Origin: a virus
DNA: 34,923 bases
IMG/VR virus record: IMGVR_UViG_3300025131_000197
Coordinates: 1-34,923 of that record
Reading direction: 5' to 3' (one strand)
Of this stretch, positions 9,275 through 17,445 are shown piece by piece; position 1 is the stretch's first letter, and each line of letters opens with the position of its first letter. The position numbers were made by a program, and so were the translations under genes. The notes beneath the pieces are model-generated. The model had not been told where the DNA came from and searched no databases. It was given only the letters and a program-made list of their open reading frames with translations.

Positions 9275-12200
9275 ATTTAGAAGGCAAATCAATTTTACTA
9301 TATCCATTTTCTTGTGTAATTTCAAGTAAAGAATCAACAGCATCTCTCATACCTTCAATATGAGATACAATTAATGCAAATTGAAATTGAGTTTTTAAAT
9401 ATTGAAATAACATATAAACAGAATTAAGATTATCAGAATCCATTTTCCCCCAACCTTCATCAATAGCAAGAAAATTACTTCTTGGTAAATTACATACATT
9501 TATTAACGCTGTACGAATTGATAGTGATGATATAAATTTTTCCATCCCGCTACTCAATTCAAGTGGCCAAACATTATCTGCATCATATGCAAGATAAGTA
9601 TTAATGTTCTTACCATCCATTTCAATAACTATACCAAAATCTACCATTTGAGAAAGTATATCATTTACTTCACCTTCAATTGTTGGTAAAGCTTTTTCAA
9701 TCAACTCATATGGAACACCATCTCTTTTTATTGCATCCAAATAATATTCATATGCATTATATTTTTGTTCAAAAGTTTCAACTTTATCAATATCATCCAA
9801 TATACTTTTTTTCTTTGACTTAAATACTTGAATTTCACTATAAATAGTTTGCATCTTTTGTACAAGAACATCAATTTGATAATTAACATTATCTAAATCA
9901 TTTTGTACATTATCAACCTCTGCTTCAATATCTTCATTATATTTAATATCACTTTCCTTCTCATAATACTCTGATATCTTATTATCAACAATAGAAATTT
10001 TTTGTAATATATTTTCTTTATTAGATTTAATTAATATGTTCTCTGAATCTAATTTATTCTGTTGTATATTTGTATTTTTTAAAGCTTCTAAAGTTCTATC
10101 AAAATTAATTTTATCAGTTCTAATTGAATCAATCTCTTTGAGTATATCATCAAGATTATCTATCCGTTCTACATATTTACTAGCAAGTTTTTTATCCTTC
10201 TCAAGTTCATTCTTAGTATGTATAGCATCCTTTACAAAAATATTATTCATACAGTAAGTACACTCTGGATCATATTCAAGATTACCAAGTTTATTTATTT
10301 TATCTATTTTATGTTGAACATCAATTTTTAATTTATCTATTTCAATTTTAGTTTCTGACCTATCACTTTCATATTCTTGTAATTCAAGATATTGTTTATT
10401 AATATTATGTTTAGTATAATGTTCAATACGCTCTTCTAATTCAATTACTTTTACTCCATTTTCATTTTTAGCAGACTTTATTGTACCCAACCTCAAATCA
10501 ATATCTCCAAGAGATTCTTTTAACGTATCTTTAACTTCAACTAGTTTATTTATATTTAATATTGAACTATCAATTGGTTTAATTTTTGTAGTCAACAATA
10601 TAACTTGTTCATCTAAATCACGTTTTTGATCAATTAATTTTTTATTATCATTTTTTAAATTTTTATGATGTTCTTTATAACTTATCATTTCCTTTTCTAT
10701 ATCTGCTAAATCCTTACCATAATCTTGTTTCTTAAAATTTTTCAATACAGAAAGTACATCTTTTATATCTTCTGAAGCAAGTTGGTATAATTCATCAAAA
10801 ATCCCCATTCCCATAAATTGAGCAAGTAATTCTTTCCTTTCTTTTTGTCCCTTATCTATAAAAACAGTAGAATTATCTTGTAAGGATAAAGAAGTCATTA
10901 CAAAATCTTCATAAGTTCCAATTACCTTTCTAATATTTGCATCAGTACTTCTTCTTTGGTCACCATTTAATGATATTTTATCACCACTCTCATCTACTAA
11001 CCAAAATTCAACATCAACTTTTACATGACCCCGTTTTAATTTTTTAGCATGTCGTTCTATAAAATAATCTAACCCTTCAATTTCAAAATTAACTTTACAA
11101 GAAAAAGAACCCTTTTTATTATTTAAAATACGATCTGCTTTAAATGTTCTTGAACACGTATCAAATAAACAAAATGATAAAGCATCTAACATTGCTGATT
11201 TACCACTAGCATTAGGTGCAAACATTCCAATAATACCATTTAACCTAGAAAAATCTACCACATTATCTTCACCATAAGAAAACATATTATCAAATTCAAA
11301 CCGCTTTAATTTCCAAAATACATTACGAGAAATTTCTTCACTTGGTATTAAAGTATTTAAATTATCATTTATATCTTTTATTTTTAATAAAGTATCATCA
11401 TCTACAATATGATTCCGTTTTAAATAATCCTCTATTAATTCATATTGATATCCTGGACTTGTAATATCACCCACATTTATTTGTTTACCATCCCGAACTC
11501 GTTCAGTTAATCTATCAGTTCTATTTACAACTATCTCTTTTATTCCATATCGTTTATGAATAATAGCTAAAGCTTTTTTTAACTGAACAGCATCTGTATC
11601 TGATACTCGTATTCTTAATCTAGCTTTCTGTGGCATATCATTCACATCTGGAACTATACCATTATCAACATCTAATGTATAATAACCATAATCATTCTGA
11701 ATAGGTATATATGTAGATTTACGACTTGGTACATCCCATAACAAATATCCATGATCTAATCCTTCTCCATGATTTTGTTGAACTAATGAACCACAATAAG
11801 AAATAGTTTTCTTTCTATTTAAATGTTGACGTTTATGAATATCACCAAGAAGTGCTAAATCATACCCTCTAAATTTAGAAATTTTTACTTTTGATGGTAA
11901 TCTAAATCCCAAATCAGTTCTTGATTGATCAACAGTTCCATGAAACAATACAACCTTTGTATCACCCTCTATATCCTTTGCTAATGGATAATCCTTTTGA
12001 TTATCCCAAACATCCCACACTGCAAATTGTACATCTGCACATTTATATACTCCAGTATTCTTTAAATAATGTAAATTTTTATGATTTAAATTGTTTACAA
12101 TTGGAGAAAGTACATCCATACGAGAACGATTATTTAAATTACAATCGTGATTTCCAGCAATGATTATAGTAGGACATATATCAGCTAAATTCTTAAACAA

Positions 12201-12428
12201 CCTTGATAGTTGATCAACTAACTCTGGAGACATTTGCGTTTTAGAGTGAGCTATATCTCCCCCAATATATGCTACAGAATTATATGGGTATTTCTTTACC
12301 TCTTCATACAACCGATCAAAAACTTCCTCATATTCTTTATGGCGTTTTAAATTACGAATTTGAATATCTGAAATGTGGTGTATATATCGTAATTTTCTAA
12401 AAGAAACTTTTATAGTATCTTTAATCAA
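9267..12428 (-). CDS. Fused SbcD-SbcC (Mre11-Rad50; T4 gp47-gp46-like) nuclease/ATPase
   Basis: One 1053-residue chain holds both subunits that are usually separate. Residues 1 to about 340 are the SbcD/Mre11 metallophosphoesterase, with SDIQ (20-23), GDIAH (57-61), GNHD (92-95), H163 and GDIH (195-198). The first motif normally reads DxH, but here the His is Gln23. Residues about 370-1053 are SbcC/Rad50: Walker A GMFAPNASGKS (401-411), Q-loop Q517, two coiled-coil arms, zinc hook CTYC (723-726), signature LSSGMEKF (958-965), Walker B FLAIDE (986-991) and H-loop H1023. The start is TTG, overlapping the primase stop as TTGA; the next Met (67) would remove the first two metal motifs. In T4 the complex processes DNA ends for recombination-dependent replication and host DNA breakdown. 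Here it is the last gene of a nuclease-primase cassette. Confidence 0.93.
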   Translation of the reverse strand: MIKDTIKVSFRKLRYIHHISDIQIRNLKRHKEYEEVFDRLYEEVKKYPYNSVAYIGGDIAHSKTQMSPELVDQLSRLFKNLADICPTIIIAGNHDCNLNNRSRMDVLSPIVNNLNHKNLHYLKNTGVYKCADVQFAVWDVWDNQKDYPLAKDIEGDTKVVLFHGTVDQSRTDLGFRLPSKVKISKFRGYDLALLGDIHKRQHLNRKKTISYCGSLVQQNHGEGLDHGYLLWDVPSRKSTYIPIQNDYGYYTLDVDNGIVPDVNDMPQKARLRIRVSDTDAVQLKKALAIIHKRYGIKEIVVNRTDRLTERVRDGKQINVGDITSPGYQYELIEDYLKRNHIVDDDTLLKIKDINDNLNTLIPSEEISRNVFWKLKRFEFDNMFSYGEDNVVDFSRLNGIIGMFAPNASGKSAMLDALSFCLFDTCSRTFKADRILNNKKGSFSCKVNFEIEGLDYFIERHAKKLKRGHVKVDVEFWLVDESGDKISLNGDQRRSTDANIRKVIGTYEDFVMTSLSLQDNSTVFIDKGQKERKELLAQFMGMGIFDELYQLASEDIKDVLSVLKNFKKQDYGKDLADIEKEMISYKEHHKNLKNDNKKLIDQKRDLDEQVILLTTKIKPIDSSILNINKLVEVKDTLKESLGDIDLRLGTIKSAKNENGVKVIELEERIEHYTKHNINKQYLELQEYESDRSETKIEIDKLKIDVQHKIDKINKLGNLEYDPECTYCMNNIFVKDAIHTKNELEKDKKLASKYVERIDNLDDILKEIDSIRTDKINFDRTLEALKNTNIQQNKLDSENILIKSNKENILQKISIVDNKISEYYEKESDIKYNEDIEAEVDNVQNDLDNVNYQIDVLVQKMQTIYSEIQVFKSKKKSILDDIDKVETFEQKYNAYEYYLDAIKRDGVPYELIEKALPTIEGEVNDILSQMVDFGIVIEMDGKNINTYLAYDADNVWPLELSSGMEKFISSLSIRTALINVCNLPRSNFLAIDEGWGKMDSDNLNSVYMLFQYLKTQFQFALIVSHIEGMRDAVDSLLEITQENGYSKIDLPSKFN

Positions 12429-13387
12429 AATATTTCCATATGTTTTCTCGTTTTTCCATTTAATTTATATTTTATTAAGTCTGAAAATTTCATTTTCTTT
12501 GTTTCTTTTAATAGTGGAATAACCTTTTCAAATCCCAAGTCTGATGGATCTTTTTCAGGTAAATCAACAAAATACACTTCAATATCATTTTTCATAAATT
12601 CTTCAACCATTTTTAGAGAATCTAATATAGCATCCTTATCTAAAGATATGTATATCTGTTTAACTTTTTTTTCAATAATTTTTCGTCTAAGATTTGATAA
12701 TATAGTTTTTCCAAATAACGGTATAGCGTTTCGTTTAACTGCTATGGCATCAAATGGGCCTTCACATAAGACTATTGGTTCATCCCAATTTATAAATAAT
12801 TCAAATCCAACCACATTTTTCGGTGTAGGTGAATTTTTATATTTCATTTTACTTTCAAATATATCTCGTCCTACAAAAAAATTCAACTTACCATCTTCAT
12901 CATAACTTGGAATAATAACTCTATTAGTATAAATTCCTTGATCACAATAACCAATATTATATTTTAATACATCCTCGTGTGTAATTCCTCTTTTAGATAA
13001 ATAATATATTGCATGTTTATATATTGGAGATGGATGTTTATATGACAAAGATAAAAATTCTTTTGGTAATTCTACTTTACTTTCTTTTTTTGTAATATCA
13101 CTTCCATAACTTCCATATTTATACGAAGTTGTACCTACTATATCACGAAGTTCTGTAAATTGTTCATTTGTAGCATTTAATTTCTTAAATAATTGAAATA
13201 AATTATGGCCACCTTCGTCACTTACCCAACAATGCCATTTACCACTAATTACATTTATTTGTAACTTTTGTTTATGATGTGAAACAAAAGGAGACCAATA
13301 CATATACTCATTTTGTTTCTTTAGTTTTTGACCTTTAGAACCTACTACTTTATCAATCAAATATACTATATTATTTTGGTCTGTCAT
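12425..13387 (-). CDS. DnaG-type primase-like TOPRIM protein with degenerate zinc ribbon
   Basis: The protein has 320 residues. The N-terminal 20-70 region aligns by pattern with the CHC2 zinc ribbon (SPFVSHHK ... WHCWVSDEGGHN). Only His37/38 and Cys53 remain; the other two expected cysteine positions are Ser32 and Ser56. Residues 155-175 (NRVIIPSYDEDGKLNFFVGR) match the DnaG core element before TOPRIM. TOPRIM motifs are CEGPFDA (E209) and SLDKDA (D250, D252), the usual Glu and DxD metal ligands. No helicase domain is attached. It probably lays RNA primers for phage replication. It overlaps the nuclease gene upstream by 17 bases and the SbcDC gene downstream by 4, so the three look like one translational unit. 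Confidence 0.82.
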   Translation of the reverse strand: MTDQNNIVYLIDKVVGSKGQKLKKQNEYMYWSPFVSHHKQKLQINVISGKWHCWVSDEGGHNLFQLFKKLNATNEQFTELRDIVGTTSYKYGSYGSDITKKESKVELPKEFLSLSYKHPSPIYKHAIYYLSKRGITHEDVLKYNIGYCDQGIYTNRVIIPSYDEDGKLNFFVGRDIFESKMKYKNSPTPKNVVGFELFINWDEPIVLCEGPFDAIAVKRNAIPLFGKTILSNLRRKIIEKKVKQIYISLDKDAILDSLKMVEEFMKNDIEVYFVDLPEKDPSDLGFEKVIPLLKETKKMKFSDLIKYKLNGKTRKHMEIF

Positions 13388-13718
13388 GTATTAATTTTAA
13401 AAATTCATCTATTTCTATAACTACATAAGTTTTACTTCTATTTCTTTTGAATATCAAAACGGGTGGATAATCTCCACTATTTTCTTCAGCCTGTTCTAAC
13501 GATGACCAAATATTTAATTTTTCTTGATTTTTACACTCAAATGAATATGGAATTAGTTTACGAGCTGCAGGGGATAATTTGATATCTTCACCAGTTTCAC
13601 CCATAATTGCTGTACGAATGTCATCTGGTTCTAATTCCTCTGAAAAATGTTCTAATAGAACATCTCTAACTTTGTTTTGGAGTCTACGGCCTTTGGCCTT
13701 ACCTGAGCGTGTGTTCAT
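13371..13718 (-). CDS. PD-(D/E)XK nuclease, Holliday-junction-resolvase-like
   Basis: This is a 115-residue protein with a basic N-terminus. GEDIKLSPAAR (43-53) supplies the Asp of the PD motif, and FECK (60-63) supplies the ExK element followed by a helix with a conserved-type Gln (LEQAEEN, Q76). A strand-rich end (PVLIFKRNRSKTYVVIE) completes the small restriction-endonuclease-like fold. In phages such proteins resolve branched DNA or act as recombination endonucleases. Its operon with a primase and SbcDC supports a role in replication and recombination. The assignment rests on motif order and spacing. Specific substrate is unknown. Only 33 bases separate it from the gene upstream. Confidence 0.65.
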   Translation of the reverse strand: MNTRSGKAKGRRLQNKVRDVLLEHFSEELEPDDIRTAIMGETGEDIKLSPAARKLIPYSFECKNQEKLNIWSSLEQAEENSGDYPPVLIFKRNRSKTYVVIEIDEFLKLIHDRPK

Positions 13719-13726
13719 AACCTATA

Positions 13727-13736
13727 ATAAATATAA
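13727..13736 (-). promoter_or_regulatory. Candidate phage promoter element (TTATATTTAT) before the nuclease-primase-SbcDC cassette
   Basis: The minus strand reads TTATATTTAT, identical over 10 bases to the elements at 15591, 17520 and 34369. It lies only 8 bases before the ATG at 13718. If it is a -10-type element the transcript would be nearly leaderless, and indeed no AGGAG site precedes this ATG. The short spacing makes this the least certain member of the set. Confidence 0.3.
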
Positions 13737-13751
13737 CCTTGTTTTCCCAAA

Positions 13752-14144
13752 TTAACGAAATTTTTGCTTCCATTTTCTACTATACTCTTTTTGAGCCCAT
13801 TTTTCTGCTTTTTCTTCAAATTCATTATCATCATGGAAATCACGACCTTTATTTACAGCTTCATCACCAGCTTTTTGATATGCTTTTTCATACTTTTTTG
13901 CACCCATTTTTTTCCTATCTGTTGCATGGTCTATTTCGTGTAATACTGTAATTATGAATTCCTTAACTGAAGAATAACTTTTTCTTAAATTAATTATATC
14001 ATTAATCCAATCATAATCTGCTTCATTAGTACCTTTACTTTTTCCAAATCTAACCTTTGAACGTAACTTATAACTTTTAATTAACTGTACTGCAGTTTCA
14101 TGATAATCAATTCTTTCTGATAATAAACTTTTTAATTTAATCAT
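13752..14144 (-). CDS. HExxH zinc-metallopeptidase-like protein with capsid-targeting-like leader
   Basis: The protein has 130 residues from ATG 14144, which overlaps the upstream stop as TAATG. A longer frame from 14156 adds four residues, but the shared MIKLK start argues for 14144. HEIDH at 69-73 is a zinc-binding HExxH motif in a helix. NEFEEKAEKWAQK (about 107-119) supplies a downstream Glu in the arrangement used as third ligand by gluzincins of the M78/SprT type. The N-terminus MIKLKSLLSE matches that of the next gene upstream and ends in LSE, fitting the (L/I)xE cleavage rule of T4-type prohead protease. A role as a peptidase carried in the capsid and delivered with DNA is inferred, not shown. 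No signal peptide or membrane segment was seen. Confidence 0.6.
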   Translation of the reverse strand: MIKLKSLLSERIDYHETAVQLIKSYKLRSKVRFGKSKGTNEADYDWINDIINLRKSYSSVKEFIITVLHEIDHATDRKKMGAKKYEKAYQKAGDEAVNKGRDFHDDNEFEEKAEKWAQKEYSRKWKQKFR

Positions 14145-14521
14145 TACCAATCCCATCCTATCATAGATTTTGTTCTTTTAAAATTGTCTGACGCTTCTTT
14201 TGGTGTATATTTTTTCACATTCTTTGGATTCCAGAATTTATAAAATTCTCTTTTAGGCCATCCCTTCATAGCCCATTTACTTGTACGAGGTCCTTTCGGG
14301 TCATTCGTTTGCCAATCTTTTACTAAATTACCTTCCTCTACCCAAGCGTGTGGATACCTCTTATTGTTACTAATCCATTTATTCTGAACTGTACCAAATG
14401 CAATCTTCATTCTACGATTTGCCGATTTATTATCTTGGTTTACAATATAGGTTCTCCAAGCATAAGAAAGACATTCACCACAGGCGATAGTTTCAGTTAA
14501 TAAATCTTTTAATTTAATCAT
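14144..14521 (-). CDS. Transglutaminase/papain-fold-like protein with capsid-targeting-like leader
   Basis: This is a 125-residue protein. After the leader MIKLKDLLTE comes CGECLSYAWRTYI, with Cys14 and Cys17 at the start of a predicted helix, then HAWVEEGNLVKDWQ with His58 and Asp69. Cys at a helix start, then HAWVE, then Asp on the next strand is the Cys-His-Asp pattern of transglutaminase-like and related cysteine peptidases. The C-terminal third is rich in Lys and Trp. It overlaps the zinc-peptidase-like gene by one base (TAATG), and no strong ribosome site is visible, so the two may be co-translated. The leader suggests packaging into the head. The enzyme class is inferred from pattern only; an amidase or inactive homologue is possible. 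Confidence 0.5.
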   Translation of the reverse strand: MIKLKDLLTETIACGECLSYAWRTYIVNQDNKSANRRMKIAFGTVQNKWISNNKRYPHAWVEEGNLVKDWQTNDPKGPRTSKWAMKGWPKREFYKFWNPKNVKKYTPKEASDNFKRTKSMIGWDW

Positions 14522-14523
14522 TT

Positions 14524-15552
14524 TTATACATCAAACCTTACAACAAAATTAAGTGGTAATGAGTCATCATTTTTTATTGGTTTTGCTAATTTTCCAACAG
14601 CAGCCAGATCTCCACCTTCAGTATAAAGTCCTACTGTTGTTACATATGGAGACCAATCCGAATGTGTGGCTTCAGTTGTAAAAAATTCTGTAGCTTGGTA
14701 TGAAGTTTGATATGATCCACTCCCCCCAAATGAATTTGATTGTGAAATTGGCTTATCTCCTGGAGGAAAGTAGATATGAATTTTTGGTGTTCCTTCTGTT
14801 ACAGTTATACTTCCACTTCTTTGATGTGATACACTTGGATTTGTAGTAAAATTAAATTCATTTATATTTGTTCTACATACATATTCATGTTCAAGTATAG
14901 TATGAGTTGATCTAAATTCTGTACTAAACCCATCAGATCCTGTACCCAAACTACACGAAACATATCTTGAACCTGTATCCGTAATAACTACTATACCATG
15001 TGAATAAAAAACATTTCCAACAACACTTCCACTACCATTTTCTGAACCTAGTGCTCCAACATCCCATTGATTGCTAGAATATGAAGCAAAACTAGCTGAA
15101 TACTCAATATCATATAAATTTCCATACTTATCATCTTTAATAACCACAGTTTCACTAGTAAAATCATCAGTCAAAGTTAAAGATCCAGGATGTATTTTTT
15201 CTCCAAAATATTCTTGTGGAATTGTTATAATATTAGCTCTATCATGTAACTTTCTTTTTTCTTTTTCTGTTCTATTTCCACCAAATGTTTGCCAAGGTTG
15301 ATCAGAATCAGAATAATATAAATGATTTATAAGTTGATATGCTGGTTCTTTATAAAAAGATTGAGAATACGGATAATTTGATTTTGAATAGGATTGTGAT
15401 GGTGAGTTTATAGGATCAAAATCCCAAGAAGTACCATAAAAAGTTTCTAAACCAATAACACCACTTCCACTATCAGCTTCAGTTAATGTAAATTGTTTAT
15501 AAGTTTTAAATGGTTTTATTGAAATATCACCAGATTCTATTTTTTTTAACAC
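14524..15552 (-). CDS. Phage structural protein, C-terminal TTVGLY module
   Basis: The protein has 342 residues. The start is GTG, supported by AAAGGAG six bases upstream. The N-terminus includes ISIKPFKTYKQFTL, then a Ser/Tyr-rich segment. The last 80 residues (CRTNINEFNFTTNP, YVTTVGLY, LAAVGKLAKP, VVRFDV) match the end of the 379-residue protein encoded just upstream, so the two are paralogues at least in this module. A segment with GEKIHPGSLTL near residue 120 also has a counterpart (REKMDPGNWEL) there. It is probably a virion or tail appendage protein. No enzymatic motif was seen. Its exact place in the particle is unknown. Confidence 0.65.
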   Translation of the reverse strand: MLKKIESGDISIKPFKTYKQFTLTEADSGSGVIGLETFYGTSWDFDPINSPSQSYSKSNYPYSQSFYKEPAYQLINHLYYSDSDQPWQTFGGNRTEKEKRKLHDRANIITIPQEYFGEKIHPGSLTLTDDFTSETVVIKDDKYGNLYDIEYSASFASYSSNQWDVGALGSENGSGSVVGNVFYSHGIVVITDTGSRYVSCSLGTGSDGFSTEFRSTHTILEHEYVCRTNINEFNFTTNPSVSHQRSGSITVTEGTPKIHIYFPPGDKPISQSNSFGGSGSYQTSYQATEFFTTEATHSDWSPYVTTVGLYTEGGDLAAVGKLAKPIKNDDSLPLNFVVRFDV

Positions 15553-15590
15553 GTATCACTCCTTTGATAAGAAAGATTCCTTATATCTAA

Positions 15591-15601
15591 TATAAATATA
15601 A
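15591..15601 (-). promoter_or_regulatory. Candidate phage promoter element (TTATATTTATA)
   Basis: The minus strand has TTATATTTATA 39 bases before the GTG at 15552. A start site about 7 bases downstream would give a leader of about 30 bases that contains the AAGGAG ribosome site. The same 11-mer occurs at 17520-17530 and 34369-34379, again in gaps upstream of minus-strand genes. Confidence 0.45.
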
Positions 15602-15634
15602 GAAAAAGCACTCATTTTTATTTTAAAAATACTT

Positions 15635-16774
15635 TTAAAAATCTAGACGTACTTTTATGATTGCTTCACGTGAATATGATTTCAATAACGGCTGACTTAA
15701 TTTTGCAACTGCTAATAATTCATTTGCATTATTATACAAACCAACTGTAGTAATATAAGTTTTTGGATCCTTATGAAATGAAGCATTTGTAAATGCACCA
15801 TCTGAAGCAGTAAAAAAAGTAGGATTATTACTGAAATTATATTTTTTATTTGGAACTCTACAGAAAAAATGAGTTGATGATATTTTTTCTTCTCTACGAC
15901 TCAAAAATTGACCTGCCTCATTTAATGCGTTAACAAACAATTCAGCATTATTTGTATCAACACCACTCGTTCTAGTAGTTCCCAAAGTTAATCCAGTTGC
16001 TCCAGCTTTATCTAATCTAGCTCCATTAAAAATAAGAACTCCCATATCTGGAAAAAACAATCCATAACTACCAACACTTGAATCTGTATTTTCTTGAGCT
16101 GCCGATTTATAAATAGTTGCTATTCCACCTTCAATTGAACCACTAACAATATTAAATACTCGTCCAGCTTGATTTACCTTTGGATTTGTTGTTGCACCAC
16201 TATCATCAATAAACTTAAATTGTTTAGCATTCGCTTTAAGTTCTAATTCCCAGTTTCCTGGATCCATCTTTTCTCTAAGTCTTGCTCTTTGTACCACAAG
16301 AGAATAAATATACTCGCCATCATATGTATCAAAATCAAATGTTAAATCACTTGGTGGTAAAAACACCTGAGCCATCTGTGAATACATCGCTTTACTTGGA
16401 CTATTATCTGTACCCTCATGAGTCAATACAGATCCACTTCCTCTATAATCACCATAACTAACTGCGAACTGCACTGCTGCTGTAGATGCTGATGGATCTT
16501 CGTGATATACATCATAAAAATATTGGCCAGTACTTCCACTTTGAGTTGAAGATGTATAAAATGAAGTTAATTCTCCAGTCCCAGTAGACCACATTCCTGA
16601 AGAGACTACACTTTTTTGATTTTCAATCATTGTATCTCCGCGTCTAAACCTTGAAAAGACAGCCGATCTTACCCTTCTTTTAGTCCTTCTCCGGCCGGCC
16701 CCCCCAAACTGCATAGTAGGAATGTTTGTATCTTCAGTTCCACCCCAATTTATAGTTAACTTTCTATTATTCAT
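15635..16774 (-). CDS. Phage structural protein with WGG N-terminal motif and TTVGLY module
   Basis: The protein has 379 residues from ATG 16774, with TAGGAG seven bases upstream. Residues 10-21 read WGGTEDTNIPTM, the N-terminal motif shared with three other tail proteins in the window. Residues 27-46 are unusually basic (GRRRTKRRVRS, then SRFRRGD). The central part is a beta-rich domain with a REKMDPGNWELEL element. The C-terminal 80 residues (CRVPNKKYNFSNNP, YITTVGLY, ELLAVAKLSQP, KVRLDF) match the 342-residue protein encoded next. I recall this C-terminal pattern from structural proteins of marine T4-like phages, but cannot check that here. It is probably a tail or baseplate appendage component. 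Confidence 0.7.
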   Translation of the reverse strand: MNNRKLTINWGGTEDTNIPTMQFGGAGRRRTKRRVRSAVFSRFRRGDTMIENQKSVVSSGMWSTGTGELTSFYTSSTQSGSTGQYFYDVYHEDPSASTAAVQFAVSYGDYRGSGSVLTHEGTDNSPSKAMYSQMAQVFLPPSDLTFDFDTYDGEYIYSLVVQRARLREKMDPGNWELELKANAKQFKFIDDSGATTNPKVNQAGRVFNIVSGSIEGGIATIYKSAAQENTDSSVGSYGLFFPDMGVLIFNGARLDKAGATGLTLGTTRTSGVDTNNAELFVNALNEAGQFLSRREEKISSTHFFCRVPNKKYNFSNNPTFFTASDGAFTNASFHKDPKTYITTVGLYNNANELLAVAKLSQPLLKSYSREAIIKVRLDF

Positions 16775-16788
16775 TTTGTATCTCCTAA

Positions 16789-17445
16789 TTATTCAGCTGT
16801 AGTTGAACTAGTGCTTGCTGGTGGATTGACTACTACTGAAACTGTATATGTCGTTCCTGTTTGATTTCCAGTTATAGTTAATTGAGTTGTCATTGCTGAC
16901 ACAACTGTTCTCGAAATTATATTAACTGATTGCCCAACTAACACAACACTTAATTTACGTTCTTCATCTGTCATAAAAACAGGTGCAGTTGGTGTTCCTC
17001 CTGGAATACCACCTCCTGTTGCTAATGTCATTCTACATGCATCAGAATTATGAAGTGTGAAAGTATATCCTAAAGCTGCGTCTGATCCGTTTCTTGTATT
17101 TGGAGACACAGTTTGTGTAATTCCTGCCCCATTAAATGTAAATGATGGTGCTGGTAATTCAAGAATTGGCAGTTTAGTTGTATTCTTTGGTAAAGTTGTA
17201 AGTTTATACCTCATAATCTGATTTTCATCTGGACTTGCTTCTAATAAAGGCATATTTTCAATAACTTCTCCATAATAATTAGTCCCATTAGGATGGGTAA
17301 CATCCCACAATGTATAATCAATTTCATCATCAGATAAAGCAAATTTTGTTATTTTGAATTCATTCTTTCCTCGTGCCAATAACTCTCGACCTTTTTTAGT
17401 TAAAATAGCATCTACAGTAATTGATGTGTTGTCAAGAAATCCCAT
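16789..17445 (-). CDS. Phage structural protein beginning MGFLDNTSITVDAILTKKG
   Basis: The protein has 218 residues with CAGGAG about seven bases before the ATG. The N-terminal 70 residues (ITVDAILTKKGRELLARG, KITKFALSDDEIDYTLWD, PLLEA) form a mixed alpha/beta domain that I associate with small virion proteins of marine tailed phages. The middle and C-terminal parts are Thr/Ser/Val-rich and strand-rich, resembling an Ig-like or BIG-type domain (TTQLTITGNQTGTTYTVSV). No catalytic motif, membrane segment or coiled coil was seen. It is the first gene after a 105-base gap with a candidate promoter, followed closely by the 379-residue structural gene. The function is probably structural; the precise role is unknown. 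Confidence 0.6.
   Translation of the reverse strand: MGFLDNTSITVDAILTKKGRELLARGKNEFKITKFALSDDEIDYTLWDVTHPNGTNYYGEVIENMPLLEASPDENQIMRYKLTTLPKNTTKLPILELPAPSFTFNGAGITQTVSPNTRNGSDAALGYTFTLHNSDACRMTLATGGGIPGGTPTAPVFMTDEERKLSVVLVGQSVNIISRTVVSAMTTQLTITGNQTGTTYTVSVVVNPPASTSSTTAE

Noticed and set aside
14144-14156. Longer start (MGLVM) for the HExxH protein
   Set aside because: The ATG at 14144 gives the same MIKLK leader as the neighbour and a TAATG overlap with its stop; the longer start adds only four residues encoded inside the upstream gene.
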